A DNA stretch of 18,621 bases from Dentipellis sp. KUC8613 (taxonomy: Eukaryota > Basidiomycota > Agaricomycetes > Russulales > Hericiaceae): contig NSJX01000151.1 of the NCBI GenBank assembly GCA_002286715.1, forward strand, positions 6,370 to 24,990, written 5' to 3'. A program made the position numbers and the translations under genes. The stretch's first letter is position 1, and each line of letters starts with the position of its first letter. Shown piece after piece: positions 1 to 10,042 of this stretch. A model generated the notes under the pieces. That model did no database searches. It was not told where the DNA came from and saw only the letters and a program-made list of their open reading frames with translations.

Positions 1-200
1 AATTTACCCGGCCGACCCATAGAAGGCATCCTATACTGCCAACCGGCCGAAGCATGCATCCCAATATACACCTGATGTCCCCCAGCAACCTACTACTACT
101 GACTAGTAACACTATACTATAACATTACAGGGAACCCCTACACCTCGGCCAGGACGTTACCGACGACCGATGACGGTCCTCGGCCGGGCCCGGCTGTACC

Positions 201-464
201 GTGATTCTTGGGTTTGGTACCACTTGGCTACACTGTATTTCATGGGGGTTTCTGCTGAAAGGTGTGCATTTTGCCATAACACCAATTGCCTCGGAGGCAG
301 ATGGTGTGGTTCATGTATTACCACTCGACCGGGTAAGCGATCTGGTACTTAACAGTCGATATAATCTGACGTTACAATATACATACTCTCAGCTAATGCA
401 CTCTGTCGCGTTCACAGACGCAGGGATAGTTGAAACGGACGACATGGACGAGTCGGTCATGTGA
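201..464 (+). CDS. Possible 3' exons of a gene running in from the left edge (doubtful)
   Basis: An open frame ends at TGA 462-464 with an acidic tail (ETDDMDESVM). A credible intron (GTAAGC donor at 333, acceptor TCTCAG ending 392, 60 nt, multiple of three) would join PLDR to LMHSVAF without changing frame. The frame has no convincing start, so if real it is the C-terminal end of a gene whose body lies upstream or off the window. I do not recognise a family. It could equally be a chance frame. Confidence 0.2.
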   Translation: MILGFGTTWLHCISWGFLLKGVHFAITPIASEADGVVHVLPLDRVSDLVLNSRYNLTLQYTYSQLMHSVAFTDAGIVETDDMDESVM

Positions 465-1855
465 CCAATTATGCTTATTTGTTGGAGCCGTGCGCTTTTT
501 GCGTCGATAGATATCCTGGCCTGGATTGCGCAGCTCAATCTGATAGGATTGTTGCTTTTGACGTATTGCTTCGATTGCTGACAGATTATTCTACTAATGG
601 TCTGACTGGATGAAAGACCGGGTTTCTGCATTAGGTTCGAAGTGGTGAATTTGGTCTTGTTTGTCTGAGCATCGCGACTCACCGCATCGTAGCCCTTGTT
701 CGTGCTAGATGACTGCACTCACGCATGAAAAGTCCGGAGCTGCGGGCTTCGAAAACTTTTCAAGAGTACGTCGCAGCTAATGCATCAGTGTGAGCAGGCT
801 GACTTCTGCTCTCCCCGTTTATTTTCCTCCGCAGAGATCAGCGTCATAGCTGTCGCTTTAGATTGGTTATTAGATACGAGGGCATTCCAACCTCACTCTG
901 ACCATAACCGATCTACGGGTGCCAGTAGGTAGGATGATATGAAGATCACAGAGCCGGTGCCCCGAAATCTGTCCTCTGGCACTGTTCAGCACTTGGTCTT
1001 TGCCCAACAGCAGGTTTGGGGGCGATCCCCCCCTGGTCGTGGCTCTCAATTTGGCCAGGAATGCAAGTTTCGAAACCCACCCCACTCATGCTTCCTGGTC
1101 ACTGTCATGTGAGCCTCCCAGTAAGTTCAAGCACGGCGCCTTCGAAAAGGTAGGTTGGCTTCTGCACGGGGGAGACCACTCAAGACGAGACACGCACCCA
1201 CCCTGCTGACGCGCTGGCAAAAATACTGCCGAAGACAAATTTTCAGCAACACAATCACCTGCCCCCAAGTCGTCGATCTGCACCCGAGCTGCAGTTGAAG
1301 GACGTAACTGCATGCAGCTAGGTGGGTGCAGCAAAGCTCGAGCATCCACGTCGGCGTCCAAATGACGTTGGACTCGACACCCGGTCTTCTGTATCACACA
1401 GCGGCGCATTTCAGGGGCGGCTCTCACACCCGCCCCGTCCTCAGGAAGACTAGTCTCCGCACCTCATCGTCGCCGTCTCATTGCGATTTGCTTCTAAATG
1501 GAATGGAGGTAGCTCGGAAGACCTTGTCTACTCGCCGGTATGGTCATGAAAAGCAATGGCCGCCGCCTACAAGTAGATTTCAAAGAATTTTTGGGGGAAA
1601 ACTATCTCGTGGCAGGTAGGTGTCACAAGGGTGAGTCGTGAGCAACCGCGCTCTTATGTCGTCGTTCCATTTCAGGCATCTGTATCACGCTGGTCCAAAT
1701 ACCCCGGCGCATATCCCAGCTCTGTTCATCGACTTCCTTAGTCCCTCACACCACAACGTTCACCTTCTTCCAGCTGGTAATCAAGGTGATTGTTCTTCGT
1801 CCACTGCTGATTTCTTTGCCCACTAAATTTCAACTTCGCCTTTCATCAAGCGACA
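465..1855. other. Intergenic stretch, no gene seen
   Basis: Only short overlapping frames on both strands, none with recognisable protein composition, splice structure or motif. The last 60 bases before 1856 are pyrimidine-rich, as in a fungal promoter or leader. Confidence 0.5.
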
Positions 1856-2266
1856 ATGAGTCTGAACAAGCATTTTCAAAAGGTTATTGCTCCTCATTTC
1901 CGAGCAGTGAGTTTTTCATTTGGTATTAGGCACTATCTAACGGCGCGCAAGTCCAACGGACTTGCCAAAATCCTCGCCGGTCTCGAATGCACTTCTCTTG
2001 GAGAGCGCGCTTGGCCGGCTCGACTGCAGCGTACCGACATACGCATCGGCATCCGATGCGACTATGGCAAGACCTTCGAAGTAAAAGGGATTCAGTTCCG
2101 CTGGATCCACGTCCAGGCCAACAAGGGCGCGGAGCAAAATATCCTTAGGCGCGTCGCCCAAAAGAATCCTCATACCATCTTGGGGAGTATCAAGATTGAC
2201 TTTAAGGCGCGCATGGGCCAGGAAGAGTTTCTTGAGGAAGTACAGAGGATTCTTGGATCGCTGTAA
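1856..2266 (+). CDS. Hypothetical small protein, 136 aa
   Basis: ATG at 1856 sits in a good eukaryotic start context (GCGACAATGAG) after a CT-rich leader, and the frame runs unbroken to TAA at 2264-2266. The product is a mixed, soluble-looking protein: basic N-terminus (MSLNKHFQK), a central segment with alternating hydrophobic and charged residues (RIGIRCDYGKTFEVKG) and a helical acidic end (EEFLEEVQRIL). An in-frame 45-nt intron is possible inside it: donor GTGAGT at 1907, CTAAC branch, weaker AAG acceptor ending 1951. It would remove 15 residues, and both forms stay open. No signal peptide or membrane span is seen, and I do not recognise the family. Neighbouring sequence is non-coding on both sides. 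Amino-acid balance and start context favour a real gene, but an orphan chance frame cannot be excluded. Confidence 0.45.
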   Translation: MSLNKHFQKVIAPHFRAVSFSFGIRHYLTARKSNGLAKILAGLECTSLGERAWPARLQRTDIRIGIRCDYGKTFEVKGIQFRWIHVQANKGAEQNILRRVAQKNPHTILGSIKIDFKARMGQEEFLEEVQRILGSL

Positions 2267-4301
2267 TAGCGCGCGGGGTCTGATTCGTTTTGTAACTCGT
2301 TGTTCAACAGGCTTTTAGGGTTGAGTGGTGCGTAGTTCGCGAATGTCCCCTGGTCAAATCGGCTGATTAATTTATTTTTTAGGGTTTACATTTGATAAAT
2401 TAGCACTGTAACTGTAGTGAACCGTTTCTCGTACTTTCTACAGCATTCAGCTCGATATTGCAGCTCAAATAATGGATCGAATTATTGTGCATCCGAGCGC
2501 CGGGGCAGTTGCGTATGCCTTCCTTTCACCTCTGCTTCACTTTTTTAACAAGGACGCGTTAGCATCCAGGGTGCACCCTTCAATATCCGAATGCATGACT
2601 CCTGCACGACCCATGGACATGTGCTTTCGCTGGCAGAGGGCTAAAATTTCAGGTTGATACTCCTGCCCCCGGTGCGTTGAATGTTGTCTGCTTACACTGC
2701 CCTCAATATGACTGACTGCGGCTTCTACGAGCAAAAAAGAGCCTAAAGGACTCTGCACATGCCTGGAGGCATCCGTTGGTATCGGTTTTACCCAGAACGA
2801 GGTCAAATTAGACTTCTGGATTCATCGCTCGACCAACTCGTCAACAAGGCTGGCATGCTACTACCAGGAGACAACCCGCCATTTCCCTGCTGTAGGAACT
2901 CTAGGACAAGGTGAGTGTCTGTTGCGCTAGGTGTCACGCCGCATGCCACTGTCTGCCCCGAGCCAGGAGGCAGCATCACCTCGTAGAGGTGTACGCAAGC
3001 TTGCTAGAGCGCTGTATGGACCGAGGTCCTCACCAGCCTCGCAAGGACGACAACGCCCGCTTGAGATGAGACGACGCGATGCGCTCGGCAAGCCTCAGTA
3101 CGCCCCTTGTCTCCTTGTCAGCCCCGTTTACTACGCCGTGTTTTTGATATATTTCGCTTTCCTTTCTTCTCGCACACGCTCCGTTCCTCATGACGTTGGC
3201 CGCCACTCGTTTCCCTTTCTTTCGACTCCTTCACACTGTCTTGACGCTTACGCAGTACCATCTACAGTGCTCAGCCGATCCGTAGCTACCGAGCTATTCC
3301 AGTCCGGTTTCCCCTCTCTTCTCAGCCACTCGCCGTTGCCGTCGTACGCCAGCCTCTTGCCGCAAGCCTTGCTCAGTCCACACCGCCCCCGCTGCCGGCA
3401 CCCAGTCTCGTTTCTTATCCTCTTAGCTCTCGGTCTTCCCCTCGGGACGATCATCTCGCACCTTACCTTCAGCACGTTGTCACCTTAGATCATATATGAA
3501 ATACCAGGTATACTTCCGATTGCAATCTCAACACAACTTCAGTTGTCCCGATTGTCTGGATCGCGATATCAATGGAAGCATGTTAGCCTTGCGTCTCGAC
3601 GTCTTGACGCCTTGAAGTGTTGCGTCGCGATGTCGCGAGGTCATGCGTCCAGTCGAATGTGATCACCAATGCGATCTCTCAAGAAACGTTGATTTAATTC
3701 CGAATTTGTTCATCCTGGGCTTCCTCGTGCATTCTTTGATACAATTTAAAGTACGAACTTGACATCCATGCTGACACCCATGTAGTAGGCACTTAAAATA
3801 TATTCAACATTTCCTCACCAAACTCATGATAATCGATTTGGCTAAGAAATCAGCATGAAAACGGCATGTGATCAAAGATCACATGTCATCTTGCCCCCGG
3901 TGAGGCTCTCCGAGACCTCAATAAATTTGTTAATATTACCATTAAATTAAATACCACTCATACATAGTGTATCTGCTTCCTTGATTATTCTCAGAAGCTT
4001 GCATTTGACATTCGTATCTCCAGAGTCATAACGTTCAATCTGAACATCTCTGGCTCGGTGCGACTTCGGTTTTCCGAGTGATGCAGCCATCCAAAAATTG
4101 CAAACATTTTGCATGTGATAGATGTACTATTCATCCATATGTGTGTCAAAATTCGCTTCGATTGAATGCTATTTGAGCTGTCTGAAAAATGTATACACTT
4201 CAAAGTGAATCAATGTGGCTCAAACCGTGGGAGACCATTCCCCGAAGCAGCGAAAAAGTTGAGGACGTCGATTCTGCAAACCGTAGTGAGAATGTCGATA
4301 C
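2267..4301. other. Intergenic stretch, no gene supported
   Basis: Contains a pyrimidine-rich segment (about 3100-3470) in which a 185-codon frame opens from a GTG. Its serine/proline/leucine-rich composition follows the CT bias and is not treated as a gene. From about 3490 the sequence becomes AT-richer, with a perfect hairpin at 3865-3885. The left end of the transposon must lie near 4300 or in this stretch, but I could not place it. Confidence 0.5.
3865..3885. repeat. Perfect inverted repeat, 9-bp arms, 3-nt loop
   Basis: CATGTGATC at 3865-3873 and GATCACATG at 3877-3885, separated by AAA. It lies in AT-rich non-coding DNA about 420 bp left of the accessory gene's stop codon. It could be a protein-binding palindrome or a terminator-like hairpin. 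No function is shown. Confidence 0.7.
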
Positions 4302-7300
4302 TTAAGACTGATTCATAGATGAATCAGAACTCTCAGAAATTACTTCGCTCCAGCCTCGCTTTTTGGGTCGTTGCCCATCATCCCCCAAGACCTCCTCCCA
4401 TCTCCTCCGGGCCGGCTGTTGCCGAAATGATGTCCTAGCAGGTGCCCTCTTCGGTGATAATTCAGCAGGTTGGCCAAATCTCACATGCTTGGCCGATCCG
4501 GTGGATGTTGCCACGCCCGGTCCACTGGCGGTCCCCTCCGGCCTCCGTGTGTTCCTGAGTGCACTTTTCACAGCACTCGGATTGGTGCTTGATGAAGAGT
4601 CCGAGTTTCCTGCTCTACCCGATTGTCCAATTATCCGAAGGGGACGTTGCCCCTCTTTCCTCTGCGCCGCACCGCCCCGCCCTGTTGGAACCAGAGTTGT
4701 TAGCCATGAGCGAATGTTGTAATTCATGCAACTCACCCATTTCCCGTTCGGCCCGAGATGCGTGAGCTCCTTCGGCCCGAGGTTCATCGTGATGCTCGGG
4801 CTGTGTTGCCTCGTTGAATTCGAGACAAGATGACAAAGGCTGAACTGGAGACTGGGGGATGGAAATTCGGCTACGTGTCAGACCTCCTCCACGGGGAGAC
4901 CTGTGTTCATCCCATTGAGGGTTCTGCGAGTCCGCTTGAAGTCCCAATGCCGTGGGGGAATTTGTAGCTGGTCTTGAAGTGTCGGATACCAGTGGGGAAC
5001 CCGCAGGCGGATCTACCTCTTGAGCGGTGGCCTGTTCTTCCTCTAGAAACGTAACCTGGAGTGTCAGATCGTCTACCATTTTCGGGTATATGTCTTCTAG
5101 TAGCGCCTCAATGACATCGAATTTGTTGCCGAGGGATCTGCTCTTCAAATGTTTCAGAAAGTGGTATCCCAGATTGTCCCCGGTCCACGTTGTAAAGTTT
5201 GGGAACATATCACAAGCAGACCTATACAGGAAAAGCTCCCTATGGAGCATGGCAAACACCAGCAAGACTTGTGATACTCGCGCGCCTCCAACTGATGTAC
5301 CACCATAAGATCGCCACGGGTGGGCGGACATCCATTTTACGAGATTTTCGACGTCTTCGTCTCCCGAATAGAATAGCCTCGGAGTCCAGGGAGATCCGTA
5401 ATCCCAACTTGCCCACTCGGGATGGTATTCGGCCCGAGGAATTTCCTCCTCCCATATGTCATTCTAATTGTGGTCAGTATTGCGAATATTATATTGCAAA
5501 AGAAAGCACCTACCTCGAGGGCCTCCCACAGCGTCATGACCTCCATAAACTTTGTGCTGGAGTACACGTGCAAGAGATACCGAGCTCGCTCCAACGAATT
5601 GAGAATGACTTTGTTCGGTGCACCGGGGGTGTACCGGACGGGAATTGATGCAAACGGTGGTACTCTTTGAGTGATGTCCCACCAAATGATACTGAGTTGG
5701 ATATTAACAAATGTTGCCCATTCATTGGTGTCATCGAGGGTGAGGGCTTGTTCTGTGTCAAAGGGGTAGTATTCCCCTAACTCTCCCGGTGTTGGTGGAT
5801 CAGGAAGTGAGTCGGAAAGACATTTCAACCATATTTCTCTGCCAATCATTCCGAGGGCACGCACTGCCGACCAGACCCCGAGTGGAAAGATGTACTTGTC
5901 TTCTTCAATCCAGGGTTTTCTCTCGCACCACTCCCGCATCTCTTGGAGGCTCGTAGTATCCAACCAAAAGTCGAGTGGTAACCACGGCATATCATAGTCC
6001 CATGATATGAACTTGTATTTGTTATGTATCAAAGGGAACTTCACCTTTCGTGGTGGGAGTATCTGCTAACATATGTGAGATTCAGTTACAGATTGATCAA
6101 CTGCCGGACACACCTCCCCATGCTCCAGGGCAAGGGTTATGTCCTTGTAGATCTGGTCATTGTAGAGTTTCTGTATGAAGTCCACTCGGGCCGAGCAATC
6201 GTCTCGGCATTCTGCTGGGGAAGGAGGGGGAGTGCTGATAGGAAACACCTCATCTCGATTCACCACACGCTCGTTTCCAGGTCCCCAAAGTTGGCCAAAT
6301 ATCTCGGGATTATATTCCTGTGGAGACTTCCCTCTGATGCCTATGACTGGAGATTTTCCCTTTCCCCGTGGCCGGGTGGGTTCCACGTACTCGTCCTCGG
6401 TGCCATTACCACTGAATTGGTCTGCATGATAATCTCCGTAATCATCGGAGAATGGTACGCCCTGCGCAGATCTCCTGACCTTCCGAGGTCTGAGGTTGGG
6501 AGGAGACCGACGCCCAAGATGTTCGTCATCCTCTGTCTCATCGTCTTCGGCCCGACGTTCTCTGTTAGTTCCTGCCGGTGGGGTCCCACTCTCGGGCCGA
6601 GGTGTGTCGGGCTGATCCCCCTCGGGCTGATCAGCCTCGGGCCGATTACTGTCGGCCCGGGCACCATTCGCAGATGATTTGGCTTTTGCCAGTTTTCTTC
6701 TCTCGGCGACGGTAGCTGCTGCCCTCTGTCGCCTCACCATTGCTTCCCTTTGCAGCATGGCCGGAAGAGCAGCTACAGGAACAATGGATTTCTTATGCCA
6801 CACAGCCTTGAACTCGAGTATCGGCTTCCCTGCTTGTCGGCGTGTCTCCCAATGTGCAAGCAAGGCCGATACGTCATCGACAGTAAGGTGGGAAGGATCC
6901 TTCCATCTGAAGGTAGGCGATGCAAGATACTCTTGGTCGATAAAGTCGCCGGGAAATTCACTGAGCTTTGTCCAGGGGACTCCCCTGTTACTCTTGCTCG
7001 CAGAACCTGCAATTCACCACCTTGTCAGCCTGCCATGAATGTCCAGAATATGTTGCGTACCATATGCATGCTTCATTACATCCCTGACCAAGTCCTGCTT
7101 CGTGTCTCCGTCCCATTTCGGGTCATAAGTCGCATATACCGGCCGTCCATTGGTGTCACTTTCCACGATAACACGCATGTGGCCTGCCTTAGTTTTCGGT
7201 GGTGGCGGTGGTTCTACTAGATTGTGAACTCATGCATCCGGGCAATTGAAAGAAAACATACCGTCAAACGACTTGACATATGCGTCAAATGCCTCATGCA

Positions 7301-8097
7301 TCTTCATGTCCCGCCAGTTGGGTAGAGTCCTCTTGAACCCTCGCCCCCCCACCTCATCCATATAGTCAAATCTGGAAGGAGGATCAGCGACTCTTATCGC
7401 TAGGAGGTGCATGGGACACACAGGTATTGAACTCTTTCCCCTTTCTCATTCACCCAGGTAGACATCATGACGACTGACATTCCCAACATGCTGTGCATTC
7501 GGCCTGTAAAACCTCGCATGTGTTTCCATGCATACTTCTGTGCGAGACTATGCGAGCCATCAGGAGAATGAAAGCAGGTTGAGAGGACTAGAATGGCGTA
7601 CGCCTGCTGTATCTTGGGTGGGACGCCTTGCTCTTGCCACGCTTTTGCTGTCGCCTCAAACATTTCATATTCTTCGTGAGTCAGTTTCTTCTCCACTTTT
7701 GTAACCGCATCCTGATAATAATCGATGGCCGGCTTCTCCCTCTCCGAGTCGACTTCATTCTTTTTAAAGTAGGCAATTACGTCGTGCACGCTATAGTTCC
7801 GTGTCCATCTCTTGAAGTCCTTGGGGTTCCGTTCTCGGCCGTTGTCATAGAGATACTGCTTCGTAACCTGAGGAAAATGAGCAAGGTAATAATTTATCCA
7901 CGTAGCGTATTCACTGGCACCTTTTTCCAATACGTGTCCTCCTCATCGGGGTAGGGGAATTCAGTCCTGAACTCGTTTTGAATCTCCTCTACGACTTTGG
8001 CCTTGTCGGCACTTGAGGCCCGTCGAAATCGGTCAATGACCTCCTCCAACCAGGCTTCCTCCAGAATGTCGAGAGGTCGCTCCGAAGGGTCTGGCAT
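4302..8097 (-). CDS. Transposon accessory protein of unknown function, 1145 aa, eight exons
   Basis: Exons on the minus strand: 8097-7921, 7867-7422, 7371-7262, 7216-7061, 7006-6114, 6062-5514, 5463-4737, 4681-4302. All seven introns are 45-55 nt, GT-AG, and the exons sum to exactly 1146 codons with no internal stop. I chose ATG 8097 (MPDPSERP); an in-frame ATG at 8181 would add 28 residues. Residues about 20-210 are a charged, mostly helical domain (WTRNYSVHDVIAYFKK; LTHEEYEMFEATAKAW) resembling, from memory, uncharacterised repeated proteins of Agaricomycetes. Residues about 410-490 are a disordered acidic/proline linker followed by a basic cluster (RPRKVRR), a possible nuclear signal. Residues about 595-880 are a tryptophan-rich globular region (SWDYDMPWLPLDFW). 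The C-terminus is low-complexity and basic (PKKRGW). The gene diverges from the dioxygenase. I know no function; a DNA-binding or regulatory role is inference from position only. Confidence 0.85.
4308..4327. repeat. Perfect inverted repeat at the 3' end of the accessory gene
   Basis: CTGATTCAT (4308-4316) and ATGAATCAG (4319-4327) with a 2-nt spacer, inside the last codons (MNQS-stop) of the accessory gene. It could be fortuitous, or an end-proximal structure of the element. Confidence 0.6.
6547..6660. repeat. Motif cluster inside a coding exon of the accessory gene
   Basis: Three exact copies (6547, 6592, 6637) and three variants (6607, 6622, 6652) lie within 114 bp. On the minus strand they are translated as the repetitive linker with RAD, NRPEAD, QPEGD and PRPES-like units. 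The linker's sequence therefore appears to be dictated by the DNA motif. Confidence 0.85.
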
Positions 8098-8620
8098 ATG
8101 CACGGCAGGGGGGATACAATGAGGGAGGGATATCCGTGCAGGTGTGGACCTCGAACATCCCCCATCTCCAAGGGCTCTCATCTGGTCACATGACTCTCAA
8201 CCGGGCCATCAGTGCGGACAAATCTACTTCCCTATTACCCCTTTCGGAGCATACCCTCTGGCCGCCGCTCCCGAGTGTCGTCTGTCGCATGGACCATTGA
8301 CACAAGAACATGCCAGGTTGCAAGAAGAGACGTTCCTCAAACATGGTTGCATCAGATGCCGTTCACCGAAGCCTACCCTTCCGCTCTCCTGCAAAGGCAG
8401 TTGAGAAATCCGAGGCCATGGCGTAATCAGTCGGGCCGGCTTGATGACTTCGGCCCGGGCCGAGCCCAATCAGACGCAATATTGTCATCAGGGACATCAA
8501 GATCTATGTCAGATGTCATCTTAACCCTGCGTTAGGTGCAGGAATGCATACTGCAAGGCTGACCATGCAGCACTGCTAAATGTGTGTGCAACGCGGCGGA
8601 AATGCGCCTTCTGAACAGTC
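8098..8620. promoter_or_regulatory. Divergent promoter between accessory gene and TET/JBP gene
   Basis: This 523-bp non-coding gap separates two genes that point away from each other, so it must hold both promoters unless an untranslated first exon lies elsewhere. It contains a motif variant at 8431 and the palindrome at 8450-8463. I see no clear TATA box. If the accessory gene starts at 8181, the gap shrinks to about 440 bp. Confidence 0.6.
8450..8463. promoter_or_regulatory. 14-bp perfect palindrome made of two overlapping motif copies
   Basis: TCGGCCCGGGCCGA is self-complementary and consists of one forward and one reverse copy of the 9-bp motif (each with one mismatch) sharing their centre. 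Its position in the divergent promoter makes it a candidate operator through which an element-encoded protein could control both genes. Confidence 0.65.
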
Positions 8621-9915
8621 ATGTCCACTGCCCATTCCCCTTCGCCCGTCCCTATGGACGAACATATCTCTGCATACATGTTCTCTACATTCCATGACCG
8701 TATTCGAGCAATGAAGGACAAGAAGGAGCCTGAATGGACGCCTTGCGCATCCGGTGCAGTCATCTCGGCCGAGCTTCGCTGCGAGTTGGACTACATAACG
8801 TCGGTCCTGGCACAAGCATTCTACACGCTGAGTGAGTGTTTCTGTGCTACCTCTGATCGTGCTGACCACTTCTGCAGTCTACGTTACCTGGGAAGCGAAG
8901 CACTACGAAGAGAAGGTGCCAAGGAAAGGAGCAGTCAACCCGACGAAGGAGGCCGAGTTGGCATCGCAGTTTCCGCCCTGTTCCCCCTCGGAGATGCTGT
9001 ACGTCGGTGAGGCGAGGACAGTTGTGGATCGAAGTGGTCATATCATAGCTTGGGTGTTGCCTAGATTGCTTGACGAAGAAAGACAGGTGAGTCTTCGCAA
9101 TGGGGGTGCACCGACATGGTATCTAATCGAATACAGAAGAAGATGATTGAGGCCACGAAATCTATGCCTGGCCTACTTCACAAAGGAAGGACGGCATCGG
9201 GAATTGACCAAGTCAGACACGCCGCGCAACTCTTTGTCGGAGAGGAGGAGAATCCTCAGATCACACTGGGCGTTGTAAACTTGTCACCCAGGTGGTATCA
9301 ACGAGGTCACGACGTGCGTACCACAACACTGCAATCGGTGCATAGATTATCTAATGAGTCTACCAGACGGCGGAAGATGTTCTTGCTATCTCGTCGAGCC
9401 TGCGCACTGCCGAAGGGCGTGAATGGCTTCGCAAGATTCACGAGACCAACGCCATCATTAGTGGCATCCTACGCATCATTCACCCGGAGTTGTACCAGGC
9501 AGGACGTGTTGTGAGAGAACGCGTCAAGGCACAAATCTCGGACCCAGCTGTTATAGAAGAATGGGCTTCTGTCTTCAACGGTGTGTCGGTCATTTCCAAT
9601 CGGGAGACCCTGCCACATCGCGATTACAATTCGCGGGCCGAGTGGTATGACATCCTCGCCTCTGTGGGAACATATGAGGAGCTCTCTCTTCATCTCCCCG
9701 GTCTCGGCCTGGCAGTCGACTACAGCCCTGGAACCGTGGTCGCTCTCCTGGGGAAGCTGCTCCTCCATAGCATTCCTCGATGCACCCCCGACCGAGTGTG
9801 TTACGTGTGGTGGTTTCGAGAGAATATCCATAGAAATCTCATGGTTAACCTTCCTGGAATGGCAGTCAGACAGAAGATGATTGCCAGTGGATATGATGGG
9901 AACATGTACATATAG
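8621..9915 (+). CDS. TET/JBP-family 2-oxoglutarate/Fe(II) DNA dioxygenase, 381 aa
   Basis: Exons 8621-8831, 8878-9086, 9137-9313 and 9367-9915 join in frame (382 codons including stop); introns are 46, 50 and 53 nt with GTGAGT or GTGCGT donors. The family oxidises 5-methylcytosine (TET) or thymine (JBP) in DNA using Fe(II), O2 and 2-oxoglutarate. The C-terminal half shows the double-stranded beta-helix signature: HRD (H283, D285) for iron in LPHRDYNS, a distal iron histidine in LLLHSIP (H333), and an arginine (R342, in PDRVCYVWWF) suited to bind 2-oxoglutarate. Residues 284-300 (RDYNSRAEWYD...SVG) match the usual fungal pattern. There is no extra chromatin-reader domain. The length is in the range of compact fungal members. 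The frame is intact, so it may be active. Its place beside a KDZ transposase supports the assignment. Which base it oxidises cannot be read from the sequence. Confidence 0.92.
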
Positions 9916-10042
9916 TGCTATCCTGCATACTAGACTGTTGCTATGTTGTCACGTGACCGAGAGCTCAGACTTGCATCGCCTAGTGGCACGATGCCCAAGC
10001 TAGGGCGCCTATCGCGCCTCCTTCCCCTCAGTGTTTGCAAGC
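9916..10042 (+). promoter_or_regulatory. Short gap with E-box palindrome upstream of the transposase
   Basis: Only 127 bp separate the dioxygenase stop from the transposase ATG. GTCACGTGAC at 9948-9957 is a perfect 10-bp palindrome around CACGTG, the core bound by fungal bHLH factors such as the Cbf1/Pho4 class. A pyrimidine-rich CTCCTTCCCCTCAG tract precedes the ATG. A role in transcription is inferred from position. Confidence 0.4.

Noticed and set aside
1..200. CGGCCGA and CGGGCCCGG words near the left edge as further copies of the 9-bp motif
   Set aside because: None matches TCGGCCCGA or its complement; they differ at the motif core.
389..718. 109-codon minus-strand frame
   Set aside because: Ser/Thr/Ile-rich chance frame with no family resemblance.
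2931..3488. 185-codon plus frame with hydrophobic stretches
   Set aside because: Begins at GTG. The Ser/Pro/Leu composition reflects a CT-rich tract, and there is no motif or splice evidence.
4363..4722. Plus-strand frames across 4363-7220
   Set aside because: They are antisense to the accessory gene, whose eight exons join perfectly on the minus strand.
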